Origin: Rhodobacteraceae bacterium DSL-40
GTDB taxonomy: Bacteria > Pseudomonadota > Alphaproteobacteria > Rhodobacterales > Rhodobacteraceae
Assembly (NCBI GenBank): GCA_003258405.1
Contig: QKPN01000001.1
Span: 310,001 to 374,000 of the forward strand
Reading direction: 5' to 3'
Length of the DNA stretch: 64,000 nucleotides
Shown piece by piece: positions 46,535 to 57,504 of the stretch. Every line of letters begins with the position of its first letter. Position 1 is the stretch's first letter. A model generated the notes under the pieces. That model searched no databases, had not been told where the DNA came from, and saw only the letters and a program-made list of their open reading frames with translations. The position numbers and the translations under genes are program-made.

Positions 46535-46998
46535 AGCGCGAGTTCGAGCGCGGTCTCGACCGTCGCGGCCCGCACCTCTGCCCGCCCCAGCGGCCCGAAT
46601 TCCCGCTTCTCCGCCCGGACCTCGCCCTTGAGGGCGATCCCGAACCAGACGAGCCCCTCGGGCTTTTCCTCCGACCCGCCGGGCCCCGCGACGCCCGTGG
46701 TCGCGATGGCAAGATCGGCCCCGGAGCGCGCAAGCGCGCCGGCCGCCATCGCGCGGGCAACCTCTTCGGAGACCGCACCATGCGCGGCCAGAAGCTCGGG
46801 CGAGACACCGAGAAGCGCTGTCTTCGAGGGGTAGGAATAGGTCACGAAGCCACGGTCGAAGACATCCGAGGAGCCCGGAATATCGGTGAGCGCCGCGCTC
46901 ACCAGCCCGCCGGTGCAGCTCTCCGCCGTCGCGATATGGAGGCCGCGGGTCCGGGCCGCCTCGAGCAACGCCGCGGCTTTCTGGCTGCTGCCGCTCAT
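46510..46998 (-). CDS. CinA C-terminal domain protein, NMN amidohydrolase
   Basis: 162 residues, only the CinA C-terminal (PncC) domain, which deamidates nicotinamide mononucleotide to nicotinate mononucleotide in pyridine nucleotide recycling. ATAESCTGGLVSAALTDIPGSS holds the catalytic Ser, and ATTGVAGPGGSEEKPEGLVWFG is the family signature. The ATG 46998 shares a base with the pgpA stop. Third gene of ispDF-pgpA-cinA. Confidence 0.92.
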   Translation of the reverse strand: MSGSSQKAAALLEAARTRGLHIATAESCTGGLVSAALTDIPGSSDVFDRGFVTYSYPSKTALLGVSPELLAAHGAVSEEVARAMAAGALARSGADLAIATTGVAGPGGSEEKPEGLVWFGIALKGEVRAEKREFGPLGRAEVRAATVETALELALQALGRAP

Positions 46999-47489
46999 CA
47001 CATCAGCATCCCATGGGCCACCGCCGCGGCCACCGCCACGACGACCGCGGCCATCAGCCCCGCCAGGACATCGTCGAGCATCACCCCCATCGGCCCGTGC
47101 TTGCGATCGGCCCAGGAGACCGGCCAGGGCTTCCAGATGTCGAAGAGCCGGAACATCACGAACGCGCCGACCCAGCCCGGATAGGGAAAGACATGGCCCG
47201 CAACGCCCGCGTGCCAGAGGCCGGCCGAAAGCGGGAAGAGGGCGATCCACTGGCCGACCACCTCGTCGATGACGATCTCGGAGGGATCGGGATTGCCGCC
47301 GCCCGCCGTCTCGCGCGCCGTCGCCCAGTAGCCGCCGAGAAAGGCAAGCACGGTGGCCAGCAGCAGGAGCGGAAAGCCCCCCGCCCAGTGCAGCAGCCAG
47401 CCGACGGGCAGGGCTGCGAGCGAGCCCCAGGTGCCCGGCGCGCCCGGCAGCAGGCCCGCCCCGAAGAAGGTCGCGATGAGCCGGCTCAT
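46998..47489 (-). CDS. pgpA: Phosphatidylglycerophosphatase A
   Basis: Inner-membrane lipid phosphatase that makes phosphatidylglycerol. 163 residues with several membrane helices. [26 protein letters not shown] and [25 protein letters not shown] are the PgpA family motifs. ATG 47489 overlaps the ispDF stop (ATGA), and its stop overlaps the cinA start, so the three are translationally coupled. Confidence 0.95.
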   Translation of the reverse strand: MSRLIATFFGAGLLPGAPGTWGSLAALPVGWLLHWAGGFPLLLLATVLAFLGGYWATARETAGGGNPDPSEIVIDEVVGQWIALFPLSAGLWHAGVAGHVFPYPGWVGAFVMFRLFDIWKPWPVSWADRKHGPMGVMLDDVLAGLMAAVVVAVAAAVAHGMLM

Positions 47490-48643
47490 GATTTCACCAG
47501 CGTCGCGGTGGCGATCGCCGCGATCCCTTCGCCCCGGCCGGTGAAGCCGAGCCGCTCCGAGGTCGTGGCCTTCACGCTCACCCGGTCCGCCCCGATCCCG
47601 GCGATGCCGGCCAGAGCCGCGCGCATCGCCTCGGCATGCGGCCCGATCTTCGGCCGCTCGCAGACAAGCGTCACGTCGCAATGGGTGATCGCAAAGCCGC
47701 GCTCGGCGGCGCGCTCGACGGCCTTCCGGAGGAAGATCTCGGAGGCGGCCCCCTTCCACTGCGCATCGGAGGGCGGGAACCACTGGCCGATATCGCCCTC
47801 GGCGAGCGCGCCGAAGATCGCGTCGGTGAGGGCATGCATGCCCACATCGGCATCGGAATGGCCGACAAGGCCGTGGTCATGGGGGATCTCGACGCCGCAG
47901 AGCGTGACGGCGCTCCCCGGGCCGAGCTGATGCACGTCGAAGCCGTTGCCTGTGCGGATGTCGATCATGGTCTCCAGTCGCCGTTCTGCCCGCGCCAGAT
48001 CGGCGGGGGTGGTGATCTTGTAGTTCTCCTCGGCGCCGGGGACCACCCTGACCTCGTGCCCGGCGGCAACCGCCACCGCGACGTCATCGGCGGCATCGCC
48101 CGCCCCGGCGCGATGGGCGGCGAGGATCGCCCCGAACCGGAACCCCTGCGGCGTCTGGGCGCGCCAGAGCCCGTCGCGGGACTGCGAGGCAACCACATGG
48201 TCCCCTTCGGCCCGCCAGAGCGCATCGACGACCGGAAGGGCCGGAAAGGCGCCGGGCACCTCGGCGAGCGCCGCCACCACGTCGGAAATCACCGACTGCG
48301 GCACGAAGGGGCGGGCGGCATCGTGGATGAGGACCGTCTCGGGGGCGGTCGCCTCCGCCGCCAGCGCCTCGAGCCCGGCCAGGACGGAGCCTGCCCGCGC
48401 AGGCGCGCCCGCGACGGGGGGCGAGAGCCGGCTGTCCGAAATGCCCGCAACCGCTGCCTCGTAAAGCGGCAGATCGTCGGGATGGATGACGACGAGCACA
48501 CGCGACACCGCCGGGTGCTCCAGGAAGGCGCATATGCTGCGCTGCAGTATTGAATGTTCGCCGAGAGGCAGGTATTGCTTTGGCTGAGCTGCGCCAAGCC
48601 TTTGGCCCCGCCCGGCAGCGACAATCAGTGCGGCGCACGCCAT
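47486..48643 (-). CDS. ispDF: Bifunctional IspD/IspF enzyme of the MEP pathway
   Basis: Fusion of 2-C-methyl-D-erythritol 4-phosphate cytidylyltransferase (IspD, about residues 1-225; [22 protein letters not shown] and [11 protein letters not shown]) and the 2,4-cyclodiphosphate synthase (IspF, about 226-385; [26 protein letters not shown] and [12 protein letters not shown] with the metal ligands). It catalyses steps 3 and 5 of isoprenoid precursor synthesis. This fusion is common in alphaproteobacteria. I chose ATG 48643 because GGGGGA is eight bases away; ATG 48649 is two codons upstream but too close to it. Confidence 0.95.
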   Translation of the reverse strand: MACAALIVAAGRGQRLGAAQPKQYLPLGEHSILQRSICAFLEHPAVSRVLVVIHPDDLPLYEAAVAGISDSRLSPPVAGAPARAGSVLAGLEALAAEATAPETVLIHDAARPFVPQSVISDVVAALAEVPGAFPALPVVDALWRAEGDHVVASQSRDGLWRAQTPQGFRFGAILAAHRAGAGDAADDVAVAVAAGHEVRVVPGAEENYKITTPADLARAERRLETMIDIRTGNGFDVHQLGPGSAVTLCGVEIPHDHGLVGHSDADVGMHALTDAIFGALAEGDIGQWFPPSDAQWKGAASEIFLRKAVERAAERGFAITHCDVTLVCERPKIGPHAEAMRAALAGIAGIGADRVSVKATTSERLGFTGRGEGIAAIATATLVKS

Positions 48644-48783
48644 TCGCATTTTCCCCCGTTTCTTGTGCGGCGCTTATAAGCCGCGGGACCGGGGCCGACA
48701 ATGTCTCCCGCGAGACGGCGTAACCGGAGAAATGCCCAAGGAACGGCATGTGCGCTGATTGTTGCCACTTGCCGCGCCATGAG

Positions 48784-48809
48784 GTATGCAGAGGCTTGTC
48801 GATGCATAC
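48784..48809 (+). promoter_or_regulatory. Perfect 7-bp inverted repeat in the dusB leader
   Basis: GTATGCA (48784-48790) and TGCATAC (48803-48809) are exact complements with a 12-base spacer, 11 bases before the dusB ATG. They could be two operator half-sites about two helical turns apart or an RNA stem near the ribosome binding site. It does not match the enteric NtrC consensus (TGCACC-N5-GGTGCA). Confidence 0.4.
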
Positions 48810-48820
48810 GGAATAAGCAG

Positions 48821-49816
48821 ATGATTGTCGAGATTGGGGGCATTAATCTAGCCTCGCCTGTTTTTCTGGCACCTATGGCCGGCATCACGGATGTTCCGTT
48901 CCGGAACGCCGTGCTGCGCCATGGCGCAGGCCTCGTCGTCTCTGAAATGATCGCGAGCCGCGAGATGCTGTCGGCCCGGCCCTCGACCCGGGCGCGCGCC
49001 GAGCTGGGGCTCGGGGATGCGCAGACCGCCGTGCAGATCGCGGGAAACGACCCGGAGCTGATGGCGGAGACCGCCCGGCTCTGCGCGGGCGAGGGCGCCC
49101 GCATCATCGACATCAATTTCGGCTGCCCGGCCAAGAAGGTGACCTCCGGCCTGTCGGGTTCGGCGCTGATGCGCGACCCGGATGTGGCGCTTCGCATCGT
49201 CGAGGCGGTCGTCGCCGCGGTGGACGTGCCCGTCACCGTCAAGATGCGCCTCGGCTGGGACGAGGATTGCCTCACCGCGCCCGAGATCGCCCGGCGGGCC
49301 GAGGCGGCCGGCGTCCGCATGATCTGCGTGCATGGCCGCACCCGCTGCCAGTTCTACAAGGGCCGCGCCGACTGGAACGCGATCGCCGCCGTCCGCGCGG
49401 CCGTCCGCATCCCGCTCATCGCCAATGGCGACATCGTCTCGGCCGGCACCGCGGCCGAGGCGCTCGCGCGCTCCGGCGCCGACGGCGTGATGATCGGACG
49501 CGGGGCCCGCGGCCGGCCCTGGCTCATCGCGGGGATCGAAGCCGCCCTCGCGGGCCGCCCCGTCCCGGCGGAGCCCGGCCCCGCGGCGCGCAGCGCGCTC
49601 GTCATCGAGCATTACGAGGCGATGCTCTCCTTCTACGGCGTCGATCTCGGGGTCCGCGTCGCGCGGAAACACCTCGGCTGGTATCTCGAGCGGCTCGACG
49701 GCGCGGAGGCGCTCCGCGACCGGGTCATCCGCCTTACCGATCCCTCCGCGGTGATCCGCGCCCTTCAATCGGAAATGTCATCGTGCAATTCGTCAAGCCC
49801 CAGGGCCGCCGCCTGA
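48821..49816 (+). CDS. dusB: tRNA-dihydrouridine synthase B (NifR3 family)
   Basis: Flavoenzyme that reduces uridine to dihydrouridine in tRNA. 331 residues, TIM barrel. LAPMAGITDVPFR binds FMN, NFGCPAKKV carries the catalytic Cys, and CVHGRTRCQFYKGRADW is family-specific. The ATG at 48821 (MIVEIGG) was chosen over an in-frame start at 48701 because of homologue length. The stop overlaps the ntrB ATG (TGATG). The dusB/nifR3-ntrBC order is the Rhodobacter arrangement; a leader palindrome lies just upstream. Confidence 0.95.
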   Translation: MIVEIGGINLASPVFLAPMAGITDVPFRNAVLRHGAGLVVSEMIASREMLSARPSTRARAELGLGDAQTAVQIAGNDPELMAETARLCAGEGARIIDINFGCPAKKVTSGLSGSALMRDPDVALRIVEAVVAAVDVPVTVKMRLGWDEDCLTAPEIARRAEAAGVRMICVHGRTRCQFYKGRADWNAIAAVRAAVRIPLIANGDIVSAGTAAEALARSGADGVMIGRGARGRPWLIAGIEAALAGRPVPAEPGPAARSALVIEHYEAMLSFYGVDLGVRVARKHLGWYLERLDGAEALRDRVIRLTDPSAVIRALQSEMSSCNSSSPRAAA

Positions 49817-50910
49817 TGGAAATCGGTTTCGAAGCGCTCTGGAGCGCGATTCCCTATCCCGGCCTCATCATCCGCAAGGACGACACGATCGCCGCCGCCA
49901 ACCCGGCGGCGGAGGACTTCGGCGCCACCTCGGTCCGGCAGATGCGGGGCAAGCCGTTCAAGAAGTTCCTCGGGCCCAACAGCGTTGTGATGGACGTGAT
50001 CCACCAGGCGCGGAAGAGCGATGTCTCGGTGACGCAATACAACGTCATGGTGAGCTGGGTCGGCATGCCGCCCTCGCTCCAGAACCTCCACGCCTCGCCG
50101 ATGCACGAGGCGGATGGCGAGATCCTGCTGCTGATGCACCCCCGCGGCATGGCCGAGAAGATGGATCGCAGCCTCAGCCACCGCTCGGCGGCCCGCTCGG
50201 TCTCCGGCATGGCGGCCATGCTCGCCCACGAGATCCGCAATCCGCTCGCCGGCATCTCCGGCGCCGCCCAGCTGCTCGAGATGGGGCTCACGGCCGAGGA
50301 TCGCGAGCTCACCGGCCTCATCCAGGCCGAGGCGGCGCGGATCGGCGCGCTGGTCGACCGGGTGGAGCAGTTCGGAGATCTCCGGCCTGCGCTGCGCCGG
50401 CCGATCAACATCCACGACGTGCTCGACCGGGCGCGGCGCTCGGCGCAGGCGGGGTTTGCGGCCCACGCGCGCTTTTCCGAGGAATTCGACCCCTCGCTGC
50501 CGCCGGCTTCCGGCGATCCGGACCAGCTCCTGCAGGTGTTCCAGAACCTTCTGAAGAATGCCGCGGAGGCAATCCCGCGGGTGGGGGGCACGATCGCGAT
50601 CGGCACCGCCTACCGGCCGGGCGTGAAGCTCTCGCGGCCCGGCGGCAAGAGCGAGAGCCTGCCGCTTCTGGTCACGATCACCGACAACGGCCCGGGCATT
50701 CCGGAAAATCTCGTGCGCGACATCTTCGATCCCTTCGTCAGCTCGAAGGAAAACGGCACCGGGCTCGGCCTCTCGCTGGTCTCGAAGATCATTTCTGACC
50801 ATGGCGGTGTCGTCGAATGCGACAGCCGCCCGGGGCGGACCCGGTTTCTCGTCCGGCTGCCGGTCTGGATCGAGAAGAAGAAGACCAAGGAAACGGATGG
50901 AGGGCGCTAG
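49816..50910 (+). CDS. ntrB: Nitrogen regulation sensor histidine kinase NtrB
   Basis: Cytosolic kinase/phosphatase for NtrC, controlled by the PII protein. 364 residues. A PAS domain (about 8-110) is followed by the dimerisation helix with phosphoacceptor His138 in AAMLAHEIRNPLAG, then the ATPase domain with NLLKNAAEAIPRVGG, TDNGPGIPE and GTGLGLSLVSKI. The start codon shares a base with the dusB stop. ntrC follows after three bases. Confidence 0.95.
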   Translation: MEIGFEALWSAIPYPGLIIRKDDTIAAANPAAEDFGATSVRQMRGKPFKKFLGPNSVVMDVIHQARKSDVSVTQYNVMVSWVGMPPSLQNLHASPMHEADGEILLLMHPRGMAEKMDRSLSHRSAARSVSGMAAMLAHEIRNPLAGISGAAQLLEMGLTAEDRELTGLIQAEAARIGALVDRVEQFGDLRPALRRPINIHDVLDRARRSAQAGFAAHARFSEEFDPSLPPASGDPDQLLQVFQNLLKNAAEAIPRVGGTIAIGTAYRPGVKLSRPGGKSESLPLLVTITDNGPGIPENLVRDIFDPFVSSKENGTGLGLSLVSKIISDHGGVVECDSRPGRTRFLVRLPVWIEKKKTKETDGGR

Positions 50911-50913
50911 GGC

Positions 50914-52362
<1,449 letters not shown>

Positions 52363-52401
52363 GAACGCCACAGTCGAGCCTGAAAAGAGCGCCATGGCAG
52401 A

Positions 52402-54690
52402 ATGCGCCTTCACCCACTGAGCCTGTCCGGAGAGCGTTTCGCACGCTGGCTGAATCGCCGGGACGTCAGGACGTATTTCCTCTGGGCGATGCTCGGGCTT
52501 GGCCCGCTGCTCACCATCGCGACCTTCGCCTCCCTCGGGGGGATGCACGGGCTGTCGAGCCAGCCGGTCCTCCGCATCGTGCTGATCTGCGACTTCGTCT
52601 ATGCGCTCACGGTCGCGATGTTCGTGGCCCGGCGGATCGCCGAGATGATCGCCGCCCGCAAGCGGCATTCGGCGGGGTCGCGGCTCCACATGCGCCTCGT
52701 GCGCTTCTTCACCGCGATCGCGCTGATCCCGACGGTGCTGGTCGCGATCTTCGCGACCATCACGCTGAATTTCGGCCTCGAGGGCTGGTTCTCCGACCGG
52801 GTGCGCGACGTGGTCACCAACTCGATGGCTGCCGCCCAGGCCTATGAGGAAGAGCACCGGGTCACGCTCCAGACCGATGCCCGCGTGCTCGGCTATTTCC
52901 TCAGCGAACAGAAGCAGCGCCACCCGCTGATGACCGGCGGCCAGCTTCGCGAGCTGCTCACCACCGGCCAGCTCCAGATGCAGCGCGCGCTCCCCAAGGC
53001 CTATGTGATCGACGGCGACGGCAATCTCCGGGCGCGCGGCGAGCGGAGCTATCTCTTCGACTACATCGCGCCTTCGAAGGCCGATATCGAACGCGCCCGG
53101 TCCGGCGAGATCGTCGTGATCCAGGACTGGGAGAACAACGAGTTCCGCGCGCTGGTCCAGCTCCAGGGCTTTGCCGACCGCTTCCTCTACGCAAGCCGTG
53201 CCGTGGACGGCAAGATCCTGAGCCTGCTCGACGAAACCCAGGAGACCGTCCGTCTCTACCAGCAGCTCGAGAATGACCGCGGGCGGCTGCTCTTCGAATT
53301 CGCGCTGATCTATCTCGGCTTCGCGCTCGTGGTGATCCTCGCCGCGATGTGGATGGGCCTCTGGTTCGCCGAACGCCTCGCCCGGCCGGTCGGCCGGCTC
53401 GCGAGCGCGGCCGAGCGGGTGGGCACCGGCGATCTCGGGGTGAGGGTGCGCGAGTCCGGCGAAGACGACGAGATCGCGCTGCTCGGCCGGACCTTCAACA
53501 AGATGACCGGCCAGCTCAAGGTGCAGCGTGATGCGCTGGTCGCCTCGCACAGCGAGACCGAGCGCCGGCGGCGGCTCTTCGATTCCGTGCTCACCGGCGT
53601 CACCGCCGGCGTGATCGGTCTCGACGGCAACGGCCGGATCGAGGTCATCAACACCGCCGCGGCAAGCCTTCTCGCGCTCGATCCCGAGCAGGCGACGGGC
53701 GCCTTCCTCGCCGATGCGGTGCCGGAGTTCGCCGACCTCATGGACCGGGTCGACGACCGCAGCTCGACGGTTGCCAAGGGCGACGTGCGCCTGCGCCGCC
53801 ATGCCCACGAGCGCGACCTTCTGGTGCGGGTCGCGGCGCGCGAGACGGGCGAGGGCGATCTGGAGGGGTATGTCGTCTCCTTCGACGATGTGACGGACCT
53901 CGTGGTCGCCCAGCGCATGGCGGCCTGGGGCGACGTCGCACGGCGCATCGCCCATGAGGTGAAGAACCCGCTCACCCCGATCCAGCTCTCGGCCGAGCGG
54001 ATGCGGCGCAAGTTCGGCCCGATCCTCGCCCAGGACAAGCGCGAGTCGCTCGAACAGTATGTCGACGTGATCGTGCGCCAGACCAACGACCTGCGGCGCA
54101 TCGTCGACGAATTCTCGAAATTCGCCCGCATGCCCGCCCCCGAGCGCCGCTCGCTCGATCTCACCAAGCTTATCGGCGATGCGATCCTCCTGCAGGAAAC
54201 CGCACGCCCCGACATTCGTTATATCACGCAGGTACCCGGGCATGCGGTGCTGGCCCAGCTCGACGGGACGATGATAAGCCAGGCGCTCACGAACCTCCTG
54301 AAGAATGCCTCGGAAGCGATTGATGAAGCGCTGGAGGCCGATAAGAGCTATAAGGGAGAGATCCATGTCGCGCTCACGCTCGAGCCTGACGCGATGATCA
54401 TCGACATCGAGGACAACGGGCCGGGCCTGCCCGACCAGCCCGCCCGGCTCTTCGAGCCCTATGTCACCAACCGGCCGAAGGGCACCGGACTCGGCCTGCC
54501 GATCGTGAAGAAGATCGTCGAGGAACACGGCGGCACGCTCGACCTGCTGACCGCCGCGCCCTTCGAGGGCGCGGACCATTGCGGCGCCCGCGTCCGCATC
54601 GTGCTGCCACGGACCTCCGCCGGAACTTCCCCAGAAACGTCTGAAAATTCAAGTGCCTTTGCCGAGAAGTTGAGAGAGAGAATAAAATGA
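52402..54690 (+). CDS. ntrY: Nitrogen regulation sensor histidine kinase NtrY
   Basis: Membrane-bound histidine kinase of the NtrYX system, 762 residues. Four membrane helices (about 18-40, 50-74, 92-118 and 296-320) frame a periplasmic segment of about 175 residues between the third and fourth helix. HAMP, PAS and kinase domains follow; the phosphoacceptor His lies in RRIAHEVKNPLTPIQLS and ATP-binding boxes include NLLKNASEAID, EDNGPGLPD and KGTGLGLPIVKKI. Partner NtrX overlaps by four bases. NtrYX in Rhodobacterales has been linked to nitrogen, redox and envelope control. Confidence 0.94.
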   Translation: MRLHPLSLSGERFARWLNRRDVRTYFLWAMLGLGPLLTIATFASLGGMHGLSSQPVLRIVLICDFVYALTVAMFVARRIAEMIAARKRHSAGSRLHMRLVRFFTAIALIPTVLVAIFATITLNFGLEGWFSDRVRDVVTNSMAAAQAYEEEHRVTLQTDARVLGYFLSEQKQRHPLMTGGQLRELLTTGQLQMQRALPKAYVIDGDGNLRARGERSYLFDYIAPSKADIERARSGEIVVIQDWENNEFRALVQLQGFADRFLYASRAVDGKILSLLDETQETVRLYQQLENDRGRLLFEFALIYLGFALVVILAAMWMGLWFAERLARPVGRLASAAERVGTGDLGVRVRESGEDDEIALLGRTFNKMTGQLKVQRDALVASHSETERRRRLFDSVLTGVTAGVIGLDGNGRIEVINTAAASLLALDPEQATGAFLADAVPEFADLMDRVDDRSSTVAKGDVRLRRHAHERDLLVRVAARETGEGDLEGYVVSFDDVTDLVVAQRMAAWGDVARRIAHEVKNPLTPIQLSAERMRRKFGPILAQDKRESLEQYVDVIVRQTNDLRRIVDEFSKFARMPAPERRSLDLTKLIGDAILLQETARPDIRYITQVPGHAVLAQLDGTMISQALTNLLKNASEAIDEALEADKSYKGEIHVALTLEPDAMIIDIEDNGPGLPDQPARLFEPYVTNRPKGTGLGLPIVKKIVEEHGGTLDLLTAAPFEGADHCGARVRIVLPRTSAGTSPETSENSSAFAEKLRERIK

Positions 54691-56084
54691 CAGACATTCT
54701 CGTTGTCGACGACGAACGTGACATTCGCGAACTTATTGGCGACATCCTCGAGGATGAGGGGCACGGTGTGCGCCTCGCCTGGGACAGCAGTTCGGCCCTC
54801 GAGGAGATCAACCGGGAAGCCCCGGATCTCATCATCCTCGACATCTGGCTCAAGGACAGCCGCCTCGATGGCATCGACATCCTGAAGCGGGTGCGGCGCG
54901 ACAATCCGGCGATCCCCGTGGTCATCATTTCCGGCCACGGCAACATCGAGATCGCGGTCGCCGCCATCAAGCAGGGCGCCTACGACTTCATCGAGAAGCC
55001 CTTCAACATCGACCAGCTCATGGTGGTCATCACCCGGGCGCTCGAGACCTCGCAGCTCCGGCGCGAGAACGCGGCGCTGAAGGGGCAGGACACGCACAAG
55101 CTCTCGATGGTGGGCAGCAGCGGCGCCTTCAAGCAGATGAAATCGAAGCTCGACAAGGTGGCGCGCACCAACAGCCGCGTGATGCTGACGGGCCCCGCAG
55201 GCTCGGGCAAGGACACGGCCGCGCGCTACATCCACGCCAATTCCGCCCGCGCCCACAGCCCCTTCGTGGTGGTGAATTCCGCCTCCGTCGGGGCCGAGAT
55301 GATGGAGGAGGTGCTCTTCGGCCGCGACACGCCCGAGCGCGGCGTCGAGCCGGGCCTCCTCGAGCGCGCCCACACCGGCACGCTCTTCTTCGACGAGATC
55401 GCCGACATGCCGCTCGGCACCCAGTCGAAGATCCTGCGCGTGCTGGTCGATCAGGCGTTCCAGCGCGTGGGCGGCACCGACACGGTGCGGGTGGATCTGC
55501 GGGTCATCTCCGCCACCACGCGCGATCTCGAGGCCGAGATCGAGGCCGGCAGCTTCCGCACGGAGCTCTATCACCGGCTGAACGTGGTGCCGATCACCGT
55601 GCCGGGGCTCGAGGCGCGGCGCGACGACATTCCCGAGCTCGCCAGGCATTTCCTGGGCGAACTCAACGAGACCCAGGGCCTGCCGCTCCGCGAGCTCTCG
55701 GCCGAGGCGGAGGCCCAGCTCCAGACCATCCAGTGGCCCGGCAACGTGCGCCAGCTCCGCAACATGCTGGAACGCGCGCTGATTCTCGGCACCAGCTCCG
55801 AACCGATCGCCGCCGAGGAGCTCACGGGCGAGCTCAATGGCGGCGAGGGGGCCGATGGCGCCGTTCTCGGCGCGGCCTTCGCCGGCCTTCCGCTGCGCGA
55901 GGCGCGCGAAACCTTCGAGCGCGAATACCTCATGGCCCAGATCAGCCGCTTCGGCGGCAACATCTCGCGAACCGCCAGTTTCGTCGGGATGGAACGCTCG
56001 GCCTTGCATCGGAAGCTGAAGTCCTTGAACGTGATCTCGGCCGTCCGGAGCCAGCGCTCCGAGGAGACCGAGGAGCACGTCTGA
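54687..56084 (+). CDS. ntrX: Nitrogen regulation response regulator NtrX
   Basis: 465 residues. Receiver domain with Asp52 (ILDIWLKDS), AAA+ domain with Walker A GPAGSGKD (169-176) and Walker B GTLFFDEIAD (231-240), and a C-terminal Fis-type helix-turn-helix (NISRTASFVGMERSALHRKLKSL). The GAFTGA loop is missing: LFGRDTPERGVEPGLLERAH joins the conserved parts directly. Such loop-less NtrX proteins are common in this order and are thought to act without sigma-54, possibly as sigma-70 activators or repressors. ATG overlaps the ntrY stop. Confidence 0.94.
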   Translation: MTDILVVDDERDIRELIGDILEDEGHGVRLAWDSSSALEEINREAPDLIILDIWLKDSRLDGIDILKRVRRDNPAIPVVIISGHGNIEIAVAAIKQGAYDFIEKPFNIDQLMVVITRALETSQLRRENAALKGQDTHKLSMVGSSGAFKQMKSKLDKVARTNSRVMLTGPAGSGKDTAARYIHANSARAHSPFVVVNSASVGAEMMEEVLFGRDTPERGVEPGLLERAHTGTLFFDEIADMPLGTQSKILRVLVDQAFQRVGGTDTVRVDLRVISATTRDLEAEIEAGSFRTELYHRLNVVPITVPGLEARRDDIPELARHFLGELNETQGLPLRELSAEAEAQLQTIQWPGNVRQLRNMLERALILGTSSEPIAAEELTGELNGGEGADGAVLGAAFAGLPLREARETFEREYLMAQISRFGGNISRTASFVGMERSALHRKLKSLNVISAVRSQRSEETEEHV

Positions 56085-56119
56085 CCCCGCCGGGGTCGCC
56101 CTGAAGCAGGAATGCCCGA

Positions 56120-57502
56120 ATGAAGATCATCATCTGCGGTGCAGGGCAGGTGGGAGGCCAGATCGCCCGCCATCTCTCCCGCGAGGACAGCGCGAACCAG
56201 GTCACCGTGATCGACAACAATCCGGCGCTGATCCGTCGGATCTCGGACGCCCATGACGTGAGCGGCATCACCGGCTTCGCCTCGCACCCCGACATTCTGG
56301 AGGCGGCCGGCGCGCGCGATGCCGACATGGTGATCGCGGCCACCCAGTCGGACGAGGTCAACATGGTCATCTGCCAGGTGGCGCATTCGATCTTTTCCGT
56401 CCCGCGCAAGATCGCCCGGCTGCGCTCGCCGGCCTATCTCAACGCAATCTATTCCGATCTCTACCGCCGCGCGCATCTGCCGATCGACGTGGTCATCTCG
56501 CCGGAATTCGCTGTGGCCGACGCGGTGATGCAGCGCCTCGCCGCGCCCGCGGCCTTCGACATCGAAAGCTTTCTCGACGGCCGGGCGCAGCTTCTCGGCA
56601 TCTCCCTCGACAGCACCTGCGCCGTGCTCAACACGCCGCTGCGCCAGCTCTCCGAGCTCTTCTCGACGCTCCGCGCCGTGGTCGTCGGCATCCGCCGCGC
56701 CAACCGGCTCTTCGTGCCCGAACCCGAGGACCAGCTCTACCGCGACGATCAGGTCTATGTCTTCTCCGCGACCGAGGACCTGGCGCGCATGATGGAGGTC
56801 TTCGGCAAGGACCACCTCGAGATCCGCCGGGCGCTGGTGATCGGCGCGGGCAACATCGGCCTCAACGTCGCGCAGAAGCTCGAGTCGGGTCGCAACAAGG
56901 CGCGGGTGAAGGTGATCGAGGCCAATCGCGACCGGGCGGAGGTCGCGGCGGACGCGCTCAACCGCACCGTCGTGCTCCACGGCGACGGGCTCAACCTCGA
57001 GCTGCTCGAGGAGGCGAACGTCCGGCACATGGATGCCGTGCTCGCGCTGACCGACGACGACAAGACCAACATCCTCGCCTGCGTGCGGGCCAAGAACGAG
57101 GGCGCGCAGCTCGTCATCGCGCTGGTGAACGACGCCTCGCTCATCAGCCTCATCGCGCCGATGGGGATCGACGCCTATGTGAACCCGCGCTCCACCACCG
57201 TGTCGTCGATCCTGCGCTACGTGCGCCACGGCCGGGTCAAGGCCGTCTATTCCATCGGCGACGCCGAGGCCGAGGTGATCGAGGTGCAGGTGCTCGGCAC
57301 CTCCGCCATCACCGGCAAGACGGTGCGCAACTCCGATCTGCCGGAAGGCTGCCTCATCGGCCTCATGCGCAAGGGCGAGAAGATCCTCGTACCCCGCGGC
57401 GACACCCGCATCGAGGAAGGCGACGTGCTGACCCTCTTCTGCATGCGCGAGCAGGTGAACGAGGTCGAACGCCTCTTCCAGGTGGGTCTGGACTTCTTCT
57501 GA
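56120..57502 (+). CDS. trkA: Trk potassium uptake system regulatory protein TrkA
   Basis: Cytosolic NAD(H)-binding gate subunit of the TrkAH potassium transporter, 460 residues, two RCK units each with Rossmann and C-terminal subdomain. First Rossmann: IICGAGQVGGQIARHLS (residues 3-19); second: VIGAGNIGLNVAQKLE (about 242). VTVIDNNPALIRRI follows the first. The gene lies 35 bases after ntrX and two bases before trkH, so potassium uptake is tied to the Ntr block, as in several Rhodobacterales. Confidence 0.95.
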   Translation: MKIIICGAGQVGGQIARHLSREDSANQVTVIDNNPALIRRISDAHDVSGITGFASHPDILEAAGARDADMVIAATQSDEVNMVICQVAHSIFSVPRKIARLRSPAYLNAIYSDLYRRAHLPIDVVISPEFAVADAVMQRLAAPAAFDIESFLDGRAQLLGISLDSTCAVLNTPLRQLSELFSTLRAVVVGIRRANRLFVPEPEDQLYRDDQVYVFSATEDLARMMEVFGKDHLEIRRALVIGAGNIGLNVAQKLESGRNKARVKVIEANRDRAEVAADALNRTVVLHGDGLNLELLEEANVRHMDAVLALTDDDKTNILACVRAKNEGAQLVIALVNDASLISLIAPMGIDAYVNPRSTTVSSILRYVRHGRVKAVYSIGDAEAEVIEVQVLGTSAITGKTVRNSDLPEGCLIGLMRKGEKILVPRGDTRIEEGDVLTLFCMREQVNEVERLFQVGLDFF

Positions 57503-57504
57503 CC

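Noticed and set aside
48672-48681. Perfect palindrome GCTTATAAGC between ispDF and dusB
   Set aside because: Ten bases of palindrome, and TATAAG may simply be a -10 element on either strand. There is too little evidence for an operator.
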